In this document: positions 7,263 through 15,033 of the stretch, one piece after another
Position numbering within the stretch: the stretch's first letter is position 1
How the letters are laid out: every line of letters begins with the position of its first letter
Source of the DNA: Pseudomonadota bacterium
Lineage (GTDB): Bacteria; Pseudomonadota; Alphaproteobacteria; Micavibrionales; UBA2020
Reading direction: 5' to 3'
Length of the DNA stretch: 40,506 bases
Assembly (NCBI GenBank): GCA_023444705.1
Contig: JAEXMB010000088.1
Span: forward strand, 1-40,506
Program-made: the position numbers and the translations under genes
The notes under the pieces: model-generated
Told to the model about the DNA's origin: nothing
Databases searched by the model: none
What the model saw: the letters and a program-made list of their open reading frames with translations, nothing else

Positions 7263-8645
7263 ATGCACCTGCCCAGAACATTGCGCAAAGGCCTGTTAAG
7301 CGTTCTTTTCGGCACCGTGGTGGCGCAAGGGTTGCTGCCCGCTGCCGCACAGGCCCAAAACGCGCCTGCCGCCCCCGCTGCCGCATCCGAACCCCAGACC
7401 CGCGCCAGCGCCGATCTTGAGCGCATGCGCCAGTACTACCAGCACCGCGCACCGCGCAACGTCATCATCGGCGCGCTTGATACCGACACATTGCTGTCCT
7501 TCACCCGCGACGACGACCAGAGCCTGGGCGCGGCCATCCGCGGCGGCGGTGCCGTACCCGACGACGCCTCGCTCGCGCGGCTGGCCGAGGGCATCACCTT
7601 CCTGCCCGGCATTTATTCCGAGAATGCCAATTTCGACCACCAGACGCTGTCGCCTGTCGCCGTGCCCGACCTGCACGCCGTCGACGGCCGTGCCATGTGC
7701 GTGACCATCACCGGCCAGCCCGACATCCAGACCATCCTGCCCACGGGCCTGAACGTGGCGCAGTCGACGCGCTTTCTCAACCGTCACGAATTCCGCCACT
7801 GCGCCAGCGCGCACATCAGCCACACCCTGCAAAACCACGGCACCGTCGCGCAAAGCGTGCAGCGCGGCGAGCTTAGCCCCGCCTTGTTCGACTATCTGGC
7901 CGGTGTGCTGGAAGAAGAAACCCGCGCCGATCTTGGCGCGCTCAGCGACATGATCGTCCTTGACGGCGACAGCGCAGACATCCTGCGCTCCGTCGCGGAC
8001 TGGCGCGCGCGCCGCATGGCCGCGAGCCAGCACGACCTGACGCATTACTCAAGCCCCGCCCTGCTGGCGCTGGCTGAACGCATCGACGAGATGGGGGTTG
8101 CGCGTTTCCGCCGCATGGGCGAAGGCGCGCGCGAACGCCTGCTGGAGCGCGTTCTGCACGACACCAGGCTGAGCGGTGGCGCCATGCTGCTGCTGGCGGC
8201 TGACGTTTATGATGGCGCGGTGGAGGACGTAAACTATCCCCTCACGCCCGGCGACCACGCGCGCGCGGCACCCGCGCTTGCCTATATCGCCGCCAATCCG
8301 CACCTGCAGCACGTCGATATGGACCCGATCATCCTGACACCTGCGCAAATGCGCGAACTGCAGGCATGGTCACCCGAGGATGACATGCAAAAGCGGGCCC
8401 TGAGCGAGGGCCGTGGTAGCGTGACGCGCCTGTCTTTGCTGGCGGCGCGCAGCGACATGCTCGACACCCTGCGCGAGGATATCCGCCGCGACCCGTCCAA
8501 TCCTGTCTACGGCGCGCGCATCCTGCTCACACATGCCGCCTTCCAGAGCCTGAGCGCCACGCTGGACGCGCCCGCGCCTATTGCTGGCCCTGCGGCGCAG
8601 GCACAGGCCGTCATGGCCGCCACAGCCGCCCCCAGCGGCCCCTGA
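7263..8645 (+). CDS. Secreted protein with an HExxH zinc-peptidase-like motif
   Basis: 460 aa. Residues 1-32 are a signal peptide (basic start, hydrophobic core, AAAQAQ cut region), followed by an Ala/Pro linker. At 175-179 there is HEFRH, an HExxH zinc motif, and 40 residues further on EEETRAD (217-223), which offers the ExxxD third-ligand pattern of gluzincin metallopeptidases. The flanking NRHEFRHCASAHISH and the single Cys pair (Cys146 and Cys180) suit a folded periplasmic domain. The C-terminal half is helical and ends in an Ala/Pro tail. I do not recognise a named family. A secreted zinc-dependent peptidase is an inference from the motif. The ribosome site is weak (CAGGTAAACGGC). A -10-like TATAGT lies at 7198-7203. 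Confidence 0.75.
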   Translation: MHLPRTLRKGLLSVLFGTVVAQGLLPAAAQAQNAPAAPAAASEPQTRASADLERMRQYYQHRAPRNVIIGALDTDTLLSFTRDDDQSLGAAIRGGGAVPDDASLARLAEGITFLPGIYSENANFDHQTLSPVAVPDLHAVDGRAMCVTITGQPDIQTILPTGLNVAQSTRFLNRHEFRHCASAHISHTLQNHGTVAQSVQRGELSPALFDYLAGVLEEETRADLGALSDMIVLDGDSADILRSVADWRARRMAASQHDLTHYSSPALLALAERIDEMGVARFRRMGEGARERLLERVLHDTRLSGGAMLLLAADVYDGAVEDVNYPLTPGDHARAAPALAYIAANPHLQHVDMDPIILTPAQMRELQAWSPEDDMQKRALSEGRGSVTRLSLLAARSDMLDTLREDIRRDPSNPVYGARILLTHAAFQSLSATLDAPAPIAGPAAQAQAVMAATAAPSGP

Positions 8646-8713
8646 GGCGCCCCGCCAGCTGTTGCAGAAAAACACAGGCGGGGAAAACTTTGCCCCCGCA
8701 CCCACGATTCCCC

Positions 8714-8741
8714 TTCACAAATTTCCGAATCGACCTATAAG
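8714..8741 (+). promoter_or_regulatory. Probable sigma-70 promoter for the polyamine operon
   Basis: TTCACA (8714-8719), 16 bases, TATAAG (8736-8741). Each box differs from consensus at one position. Transcription would start near 8748, giving a leader of about 165 bases. Confidence 0.5.
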
Positions 8742-8747
8742 CTTAAG

Positions 8748-8890
8748 GTATGGCACCCGTTCAAGGCTTATGATCGCAACATGCGATTCGTCCGGCAAAC
8801 AGGTGGGATCCTCCGGCTGGAGGGCGGCATGCTGCCCTTTGGTGTTTGAATGACTTCTGCTGGGTCCCAGTACAACTACGTGAAAACAAC
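8748..8890 (+). ncRNA. speF-type leader RNA (putative riboregulator)
   Basis: Structured 5' leader directly before an ornithine decarboxylase. CGTTCAA (8758-8764) pairs with TTGAATG (8846-8852), closing a multibranch helix that holds hairpins at 8773-8787 (ATCGCA/TGCGAT) and 8821-8838 (AGGGC/GCCCT). The following GACTTCTGCTGGGTCCCAGT (8852-8871) contains a CTGGG/CCCAG palindrome, and ACTACGTGAAAACAAC runs into seven Ts just before the ribosome site. Location, length and the conserved-looking 3' block agree with the speF RNA motif known upstream of alphaproteobacterial ornithine decarboxylase genes. The identification is from memory of the family; the base pairing is read from the sequence. 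Confidence 0.72.
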
Positions 8891-8912
8891 TTTTTTTGCG
8901 GGGTAGTATGCA

Positions 8913-10124
8913 ATGGACGAATTCCAGAGCGTTGACGAGCTGATCCGGAACAGCAAGCCGGATGTGCCTGTTACCTGTTACCGACCTGCAGCGCTCAATG
9001 CGGCTGCCGACTGGTTCCTGAAGAACATTCCGGGCCATGCCCTTTATGCTGTCAAAGCCAATCCGGCGCCTAACGTGATCGAAGGCTTGTTTGCAGCGGG
9101 CATCCGCCACTTTGACGCGGCCTCCATCCCTGAAATCCAGCTGGTGCAAAAACACGCGCCCGGCAGCCACATCGCCTTCATGCATCCGGTCAAAAGCCGC
9201 AATGCCATCGAGCAGGCGTATTTCGACTACGGCGTGCGCGATTTTTCCTTCGACAGCATGGCGGAGCTTGAAAAGATCGTCAGCGCGACCGGCAACTCGC
9301 AGGACCTCACGCTCCTGCTGCGCCTTGCCGTGCCCAACTCGACGGCAGAGCTGCCGCTGTCCAACAAATTCGGCTGCTCGCCCATGAAGGCGGCGGATAT
9401 CCTGCGCGCGGCACGCAAAGTGTCCAAGCGCATCGGCATCTGCTTTCACGTCGGTTCGCAGACGATGGACCCCGACACCTATCACAACGCGCTGACCATC
9501 GTGGGCAACATCATCCGCAGCATGCCGCGCACCAAGGTCGACATCATCGACATCGGCGGCGGCTTTCCGTCCGTCTATCCCGGCATGGAACCGCCGGCAC
9601 TGGCACGCTACCGCGATGCCATCATCGCCGGCCTTGATAACCTGCCCAACCCCGGATCCTACGAAATCTGGTGCGAGCCGGGCCGCGCCCTCGTGGCGGA
9701 AAGCGCCTCGGTGGTGGTCAAGGTCGAAGCGCGCAAGGGCGACACCCTGTATATCAATGACGGTACCTACGGCAGCCTGTTCGATGCGGGCGAGCATCTG
9801 GGTTTCCGCTATCCCGTGCGCCTGATCCGCGGCGCGCGCGCCAAACCCGCGCCCAAGAGCGGCAGCCTCAAGGGCTACCGCTTCTACGGCCCGACCTGCG
9901 ACAGCATCGACTATATGCCCGGCCCCTTCTACCTGCCCGCCGACATCGCCGAGGGCGATTACATCGAAATCGGCCAGCTGGGTGCCTATGGCAACACCAT
10001 GCGCACGAACTTCAACGGTTTCTACGATCACGAGATCATTGCCGTTGACGCGCCGCCGCTGATGTCGCTTTATACCGACCTGACGCCGAAACAAAAGAAA
10101 GCCGCCCGCCTGTCCGTCGCTTGA
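8913..10124 (+). CDS. Fold-III PLP ornithine (or lysine/ornithine) decarboxylase
   Basis: 403 aa. It decarboxylates ornithine to putrescine, the first step of polyamine synthesis, in the cytosol as a PLP-dependent homodimer. Motifs of the alanine-racemase-fold group IV decarboxylases: YAVKANP with the PLP lysine at K48, FHVGSQ, the Gly-rich phosphate loop DIGGGFP, CEPGRALV, and GPTCDSID with the catalytic Cys at C329, completing the partner subunit's site. It is closer to eukaryotic-type ODC than to the large fold-I enzymes. A weak GGGG site precedes the ATG. The leader RNA upstream probably controls expression by polyamine or ornithine state. It is followed 108 bases later by a deoxyhypusine-synthase-like gene. 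Activity on lysine as well as ornithine cannot be excluded. Confidence 0.93.
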   Translation: MDEFQSVDELIRNSKPDVPVTCYRPAALNAAADWFLKNIPGHALYAVKANPAPNVIEGLFAAGIRHFDAASIPEIQLVQKHAPGSHIAFMHPVKSRNAIEQAYFDYGVRDFSFDSMAELEKIVSATGNSQDLTLLLRLAVPNSTAELPLSNKFGCSPMKAADILRAARKVSKRIGICFHVGSQTMDPDTYHNALTIVGNIIRSMPRTKVDIIDIGGGFPSVYPGMEPPALARYRDAIIAGLDNLPNPGSYEIWCEPGRALVAESASVVVKVEARKGDTLYINDGTYGSLFDAGEHLGFRYPVRLIRGARAKPAPKSGSLKGYRFYGPTCDSIDYMPGPFYLPADIAEGDYIEIGQLGAYGNTMRTNFNGFYDHEIIAVDAPPLMSLYTDLTPKQKKAARLSVA

Positions 10125-10232
10125 TGGCGCTTTCATGAAATTTTTACCTGAACACGGCACTCCCGCGCCGCCAGCCCCCACAGGCATTGGCAACGCGATG
10201 TGCCAGACGCTAAACCAAAAGGAAGACACACG

Positions 10233-11351
10233 ATGACCAAAGCCAACCTGAAAGCCGTCAAGACCAAGCCACAACCCAAAAGCAACCGCAAGGCCGTGTT
10301 GCTGAGCAAAACCGTCGAGCATATCGACATCAAGAAATTCGACGCCCGCCCTATCGTCAAGGCAATGGGCAAGATGTCGTTCACCAGCCGCGATCTGTCG
10401 CGCGCCGCCGATATCTTCAACGACATGCTGAAAGATAAAGAGTCGACCTCCATCCTCACCATCGCGGGTTCGACCTCGGCCGGTGGTTGCATGGATCTCT
10501 ATACCGACCTGATCAAGCACAACATGGTTGACGTCGTCGTCGCCACCGGTGCGTCGATCGTCGACATGGATTTCTTCGAAGCGCTTGGCTTCAAACACTA
10601 TCAGGCCGACAGCCAGGTTGATGACCGCGAGCTGCGCGACCTCTACATCGACCGCATCTATGACACCTACATCGACGAGGAAGACCTGCAAGCGGTCGAC
10701 CACACCATCTTTGAAATCGCCGAAACGCTGGAGCGCCGCCCCTATTCCTCGCGCGAATTCATCTGGGAGATGGGCAAATACCTCAGCAAGCATGCCAAGA
10801 AAAAAGGCTCGCTGGTGCAAACCGCGTATGAACACGGCGTGCCCATCTTCTGCCCCGCCTTCACCGACAGCTCCGCCGGCTTTGGTCTGGTTCTGCACCA
10901 GGTCAAAAACCCCGGCAACTACATGAGCATCGACAGCGTCGCTGACTTCCGCGAGCTGACCGACATCAAGATCGCGGCGGGCACCACCGGCCTGCTGATG
11001 ATCGGCGGCGGCGTGCCCAAGAACTTCACGCAGGACACCGTCGTCTGCGCCGAAATCCTTGGCCACCACGACGTTGAAATGCACAAATACGCCATCCAGA
11101 TCACCGTTGCCGACGTGCGCGACGGCGCCTGCTCGTCCTCGACCCTCAAAGAGGCCTGCAGCTGGGGCAAGGTTGACGTCGCGCAAGAGCAGATGGTTTT
11201 TGCCGAGGCCGGCTCCGTCCTGCCGCTGCTGGCATCGGATGCCTATCACAAAGGCTACTGGAAAAAACGCAAGGCGAAAAACTGGACCAAGCTGTTCACC
11301 GGCAAAAAGCCTGCGAACGACAAGAAAGCCGTCGCCAAAAAGAAAAAATAA
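10233..11351 (+). CDS. Deoxyhypusine-synthase-like aminobutyltransferase
   Basis: 372 aa from the ATG at 10233, with AAAAGGAAG at 10217-10225. The family transfers the aminobutyl group of spermidine through a lysine imine using NAD. Here TIAGSTSAGG, SSAGFGLVLHQV, MIGGGVPKNF and ACSWGKV match deoxyhypusine synthase landmarks; K313 in SWGKV corresponds to the catalytic lysine of the eukaryotic enzyme. Bacteria lack eIF5A, so the acceptor is more likely a polyamine, for example giving homospermidine; this is inference, supported by the ornithine decarboxylase just upstream. The N-terminal about 25 residues and the C-terminal tail (after residue about 345) are Lys-rich extensions. A strong terminator follows, closing a two-gene polyamine operon. 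Confidence 0.88.
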   Translation: MTKANLKAVKTKPQPKSNRKAVLLSKTVEHIDIKKFDARPIVKAMGKMSFTSRDLSRAADIFNDMLKDKESTSILTIAGSTSAGGCMDLYTDLIKHNMVDVVVATGASIVDMDFFEALGFKHYQADSQVDDRELRDLYIDRIYDTYIDEEDLQAVDHTIFEIAETLERRPYSSREFIWEMGKYLSKHAKKKGSLVQTAYEHGVPIFCPAFTDSSAGFGLVLHQVKNPGNYMSIDSVADFRELTDIKIAAGTTGLLMIGGGVPKNFTQDTVVCAEILGHHDVEMHKYAIQITVADVRDGACSSSTLKEACSWGKVDVAQEQMVFAEAGSVLPLLASDAYHKGYWKKRKAKNWTKLFTGKKPANDKKAVAKKKK

Positions 11352-11371
11352 GCGGTTTCACCCGCTTGAAC

Positions 11372-11404
11372 AAAAAGGCGGTCTGGCAACAGGCCGCCTT
11401 TTTG
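11372..11404 (+). terminator. Terminator of the polyamine operon
   Basis: AAAAAGGCGGTCTG pairs with CAGGCCGCCTTTTT (one G-T pair) around a GCAA loop. Confidence 0.92.
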
Positions 11405-11417
11405 CTATGCTGGCGCC

Positions 11418-12023
11418 ATGACGATTGACGTTTTGCGCATTTATGAAGACATCGCCGCGTGGTTTGACGACAACCGCACGCGCAGCCTCATGGAAAAACC
11501 CTATCTTGATGCGGCCCTGTCGCTGGCGCGCGAAAATCCTGCCGTACTTGACCTCGGCTGCGGCACAGCCGAGCCGATTGCGGCCTATCTGATTGCACAC
11601 GGCGCACAAGTGACGGGCGTGGACGGCGCGCAGGCGATGATCGACATGTGCCGCGCGCGCTTTCCCGCCCATACCTGGATCACGGCTGATATGCGCGGGT
11701 TGGCCCTTGGCACCCAATTTGACATCATCATCGCATGGCACAGCTTTTTCCACCTGACAGCGGACGAGCAACGCGCCATGTTTGCCGTCTTCGCAGCGCA
11801 CCTGCGCAGCGGCGGTGTGCTGATGTTCACCAGCGGCTCACGCGCGGGCGTGGCCTGGGGTGATATGCAAGGGCACCGTGTGCATCACGACAGCCTCGCA
11901 CCCGAAGAATACCGCGCATTGGGCGCCGCACATGGCTTTAAGGTCGTCCAGCACAGCGAAGACGACCCCGCGTGCGGCAATGCCACCGTATGGATCATGC
12001 AAAAAGGCAGCGTTTCGCCATGA
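11418..12023 (+). CDS. Class I SAM-dependent methyltransferase
   Basis: 201 aa. Small Rossmann-fold methyltransferase: motif I VLDLGCGTAEP (residues about 43-53), the acidic residue after beta-2 in VTGVDGAQAMI, motif III TADMRGL, motif IV FDIIIAWHSFFHL, and a C-terminal beta hairpin with VLMFTSGSR. The substrate is unknown; the fold is of the UbiE/COQ5-like small-molecule type. It has no clear Shine-Dalgarno sequence; a TATGCT at 11405-11410 lies just before the ATG, so the message may be leaderless. Its TGA overlaps the ATG of the next gene (ATGA at 12020-12023), which points to translational coupling with the Hsp70-like gene. Confidence 0.88.
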   Translation: MTIDVLRIYEDIAAWFDDNRTRSLMEKPYLDAALSLARENPAVLDLGCGTAEPIAAYLIAHGAQVTGVDGAQAMIDMCRARFPAHTWITADMRGLALGTQFDIIIAWHSFFHLTADEQRAMFAVFAAHLRSGGVLMFTSGSRAGVAWGDMQGHRVHHDSLAPEEYRALGAAHGFKVVQHSEDDPACGNATVWIMQKGSVSP

Positions 12024-13276
12024 CCTATTGCGGCATCGACTTTGGCACCTCCAACTCCGCCATCGCCATCGAACACAACGGTGCGATCACGCTCGCCCCC
12101 GTCGAAGACGGCGCGCAAACCCTGCCAAGCGCCATGTTTTTTCCGCGCGGCGCACGCCCCTTGTATGGCCGCACGGCGCAGCAAACCTTTTTCGACGGAC
12201 ACGAGGGCCGCTTCATGCGCAGCCTCAAGCGCATGCTGGGCACAGAGCTAATGAACTGGGGCACGCTGGTCAACGACCGCCCGCGCCGCTTTGACGAGCT
12301 GATCGGTGGCTTTATCGCCCACCTCAAGGCCGCAGGCGAAGCGGCGGCGGGCCGCGCGCTTGATAGCGTCGTCATCGGACGGCCCGTGCATTTCGTCGAC
12401 GGCGACGCAGGTGCCGATTATGCGGCACAAGAACAGCTGCGCCGCATCGCGCAGGCGGCGGGGTTCAGCCACATCGCATTTCAGTTCGAGCCGATTGCAG
12501 CAGCCTTCGCCCATGAACAAACTCTTGACAGCGAAGCCCTCGCCCTTGTCGCCGACATTGGCGGCGGTACGTCTGATTTCACCATCATCCGCATCGGCGG
12601 CGCGCATACCGCCAAGACCGAGCGCAACGACGATATCCTTGGCAACAGCGGCATCCGCACCGGCGGCAACGATTTCGACAAAAGCCTCAGTCTTGAGAGT
12701 TTCATGCCGGCCCTTGGCTATAACGCCACCTATGGCGCGCGCAATCTGCACTTTCCGCGCGCGCCGTTTCATGATCTGTCGGAATGGTCCAAGGTCAACT
12801 TCGTCTACGCGCCAAAAACCGTTGCCGACCTGCGCGACGCCTGCGACGAGGCACACGACCGCGCCGCCGCCGCGCGCCTGATGCATGTACTGGAAGATGA
12901 ACTTGGCCACCGCCTGCTGTCGGGCGTGGAAGATGCCAAAATCGCCCTGAGCGAAACACCCGCCACCCATGCCGACCTTGGCTTTATTCAAGACGGTTTC
13001 GGCATCGACGTCAGCCATGACGCTTTCATTGCCGCTGTAGAGGCGCATATCGACGCGATCACGCAAAGCCTTGATGAATGCCTGACGCTGGCAGGTGTGC
13101 AGGCACAGGATATCGAGCTATGCATCCTCACCGGCGGCCCCACGGCGATGCCTGCCCTCGCGCGTGCCCTCACCAGCCGTCTGCCTCGTGCCCGTGTGTC
13201 GGGCGACAACAAGCTGTCCAGCGTCGCCACAGGCCTGGGCCATGCAGCCCAGCGCTTTGCCGCATCTACTTCCTGA
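12020..13276 (+). CDS. yegD: YegD-type Hsp70-like ATPase
   Basis: 418 aa. It keeps the actin-like ATPase fold of Hsp70 but lacks the substrate-binding domain, as in E. coli YegD. Phosphate 1 motif GIDFGTSNSAIAI at residues about 5-17, VIGRPVHF, the interdomain FQFEPIAAAFAHE, phosphate 2 VADIGGGTSDFTII, then GNDFDKSL and the adenosine motif LTGGPTAMPALARAL. YegD-like proteins are assumed chaperones but their clients are unknown. Start codon chosen from the ATGA overlap with the methyltransferase; longer readings run through that gene. The last 11 bases overlap the end of the DUF486 gene on the other strand. Confidence 0.92.
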   Translation: MTYCGIDFGTSNSAIAIEHNGAITLAPVEDGAQTLPSAMFFPRGARPLYGRTAQQTFFDGHEGRFMRSLKRMLGTELMNWGTLVNDRPRRFDELIGGFIAHLKAAGEAAAGRALDSVVIGRPVHFVDGDAGADYAAQEQLRRIAQAAGFSHIAFQFEPIAAAFAHEQTLDSEALALVADIGGGTSDFTIIRIGGAHTAKTERNDDILGNSGIRTGGNDFDKSLSLESFMPALGYNATYGARNLHFPRAPFHDLSEWSKVNFVYAPKTVADLRDACDEAHDRAAAARLMHVLEDELGHRLLSGVEDAKIALSETPATHADLGFIQDGFGIDVSHDAFIAAVEAHIDAITQSLDECLTLAGVQAQDIELCILTGGPTAMPALARALTSRLPRARVSGDNKLSSVATGLGHAAQRFAASTS

Positions 13277-13607
13277 AAATCAGGAAAGCGGCGACGACGA
13301 TCAGCAGGAATCCGGCGATGTGGTTCCACCTGAGCGGCTCGCCGAGGTAGAAGATCGAAAACACCGCAAAGACGGACAGGGTGATGATTTCCTGCATGCC
13401 CTTCAGCTCGGCCGCGTTGAAATAGCCGTGGCCGATGCGGTTGGCAGGCACCTGAAAGCAGTATTCGACAAAAGCGATGCCCCAGCTGACCAGCACGACA
13501 ATCCACAGCGCCGTGCTTTTGTATTTAAGGTGCCCGTACCACGCAAAGGTCATGAAGATATTGGACATGAGCAACAGGAAGAATGTCTGCAAGGGGATCG
13601 ACGACAT
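13266..13607 (-). CDS. DUF486 family membrane protein
   Basis: 113 aa, four hydrophobic segments (residues about 5-22, 33-49, 67-86, 90-110). FMTFAWYGHLKYK, VSWGIAFVEYCFQVPANRIG and the ending KGMQEIITLSVFAVFSIFYL match the DUF486/DMT-like family found widely in proteobacteria, which is distantly related to small multidrug-resistance transporters. Transport function is inferred only. It follows the MATE gene by 15 bases and is probably co-transcribed with it. Its 3' end overlaps the convergent Hsp70-like gene by 11 bases. Confidence 0.9.
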   Translation of the reverse strand: MSSIPLQTFFLLLMSNIFMTFAWYGHLKYKSTALWIVVLVSWGIAFVEYCFQVPANRIGHGYFNAAELKGMQEIITLSVFAVFSIFYLGEPLRWNHIAGFLLIVVAAFLIFRK

Positions 13608-13622
13608 GGGAGAAAACCTCGG

Positions 13623-14951
13623 TTAACGGATAAACTGGCGGCGGGCAAAGACAGAGACCGCCCCCGCCAGCAGGTTGGTGAGCGTCAGCGCCAGCACAAT
13701 GCCCAGAAACCCGTAGTGTTTTTGCAGCAGCCAGGCCAGCGGAACATAAAGAACGAACATGCGGATGATGATGAGCGCGGTTGCCGCCAGCGGCTTGCCC
13801 ATCGCGTTGAGTGCGGCGTTGACCACGACCAGCGCGCCCATCGCGCCAAAGCTCACCGGTACCCAGTGCAGGTATTGCGCCGCATATCCCGCAACCGTTG
13901 CATCGCCGTCAAACAGGCGGGGAATGTCATGGGCAAACGGCCAGATCAACGCCGCCATACCAAGCCCGACGATGATGGCGTTGCGCATGCCGATGCGGCA
14001 GGCCTCGGCAATGCGGCCAAAGTTGCCCGCACCATAGTTCTGGCCCGAGAAAATCGACACCCCTGCCGCAATCGCATAGAACACCAGCACGCATACACCC
14101 TCGATCCGGCTGGCTACGCCAAGGGCCGCCACGGCTTCCTTGCCGTAGCCTGCAGCCATCCAGGTGATGATGCCCGCCGATACCGGCGCGATCTGGTTGC
14201 TAAATATGGATGGCAACGCGACATGCATAAAGCGCCGCCATGACGCAGAACTGCCCTCGTGCCACAGCACGCCCGACAATGCCTGACGGCGGTACGCCAG
14301 CATATAGAGCGAATAGGCACAGGTCAGCGCATAGGCAATGACGATCGTCGCTGCCGCGCCTGTGAGGCCCATCTGCGGGAACGGCCCCCAGCCGAAAATC
14401 AGCAGCGGGTCGAGCAACAGGCTGAGTGCGGACATCAACGTCATGATCATCGATGCATAGCCCGTATCGCCGAGCGCGCGCATGCAGGAATTGCCCACGA
14501 TCATTGTGCCAAAAAACGGCAGACTGAGATACCACACAAACATGTATTCGCGGATCAGCGGCATCAGCGCAGGCTTGGCGCCCAGCAACGGGAAGATGAT
14601 ATCGATCGTGGCCACGCCCGCCAGTGCCGCCGACAGCGCGATCACCGCCGCCATCACCAGCGCATCGGTCGACATCTGGCGCACCTTGTCGAAATTGCCC
14701 TCGCCATAGACGCGCGAGATGACGGAGGCCGTGCCAACGCTCATGCCGTAGGTGATGCCCAGAAAGAACATGCCGACGGGCATGGTAAAACCAAGCGCCG
14801 CCAGCTCGCGCGTGCCAAGACGCGAGATGAAATAGGTATCGGCAAGGTTGAACAGCGTGATGGACAACATGCCAAAGGCAAGCGGGATCGACAGCCGCCG
14901 CAGATGCGGGGCGATGTCGCCTTCAAGCAGGGAGAATTTCGGCGGGGTCAT
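13623..14951 (-). CDS. MATE family efflux transporter
   Basis: 442 aa from MTPPKFSLLEG, a typical MATE start; another in-frame ATG lies four codons upstream (14963) and neither has a clear Shine-Dalgarno sequence. About twelve hydrophobic segments in two six-helix halves. Family features: GDIAPHLRRLSIPLAFGML at the start, FNLADTYFISRLGTRELAAL, TYGMSVGTASVISR, and in the second half IAAGVSIFSGQNYGAGN. MATE proteins export cationic drugs or metabolites in exchange for Na+ or H+. Substrate unknown. Transcribed with the DUF486 gene downstream; separated from pirin upstream by a terminator. Confidence 0.93.
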   Translation of the reverse strand: MTPPKFSLLEGDIAPHLRRLSIPLAFGMLSITLFNLADTYFISRLGTRELAALGFTMPVGMFFLGITYGMSVGTASVISRVYGEGNFDKVRQMSTDALVMAAVIALSAALAGVATIDIIFPLLGAKPALMPLIREYMFVWYLSLPFFGTMIVGNSCMRALGDTGYASMIMTLMSALSLLLDPLLIFGWGPFPQMGLTGAAATIVIAYALTCAYSLYMLAYRRQALSGVLWHEGSSASWRRFMHVALPSIFSNQIAPVSAGIITWMAAGYGKEAVAALGVASRIEGVCVLVFYAIAAGVSIFSGQNYGAGNFGRIAEACRIGMRNAIIVGLGMAALIWPFAHDIPRLFDGDATVAGYAAQYLHWVPVSFGAMGALVVVNAALNAMGKPLAATALIIIRMFVLYVPLAWLLQKHYGFLGIVLALTLTNLLAGAVSVFARRQFIR

Positions 14952-14963
14952 CTTACGGCACAT

Positions 14964-15017
14964 CACAAAAAGAACGGGTGCGGCTGCGGAGTCACCCCCG
15001 CGTCGCACCGCACCCGT
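14964..15017 (-). terminator. Terminator after the pirin gene
   Basis: Read on the - strand, ACGGGTGCGG pairs with CCGCACCCGT and is followed by TCTTTTTG. Confidence 0.85.
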
Positions 15018-15033
15018 CATTTTCGGCCTCGGC

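Noticed and set aside
8715..11249. Very long open frame on the - strand (844 codons) opposite the polyamine operon
   Set aside because: It mirrors two certain genes with catalytic motifs on the + strand. Composition is typical of an antisense frame in GC-rich DNA.
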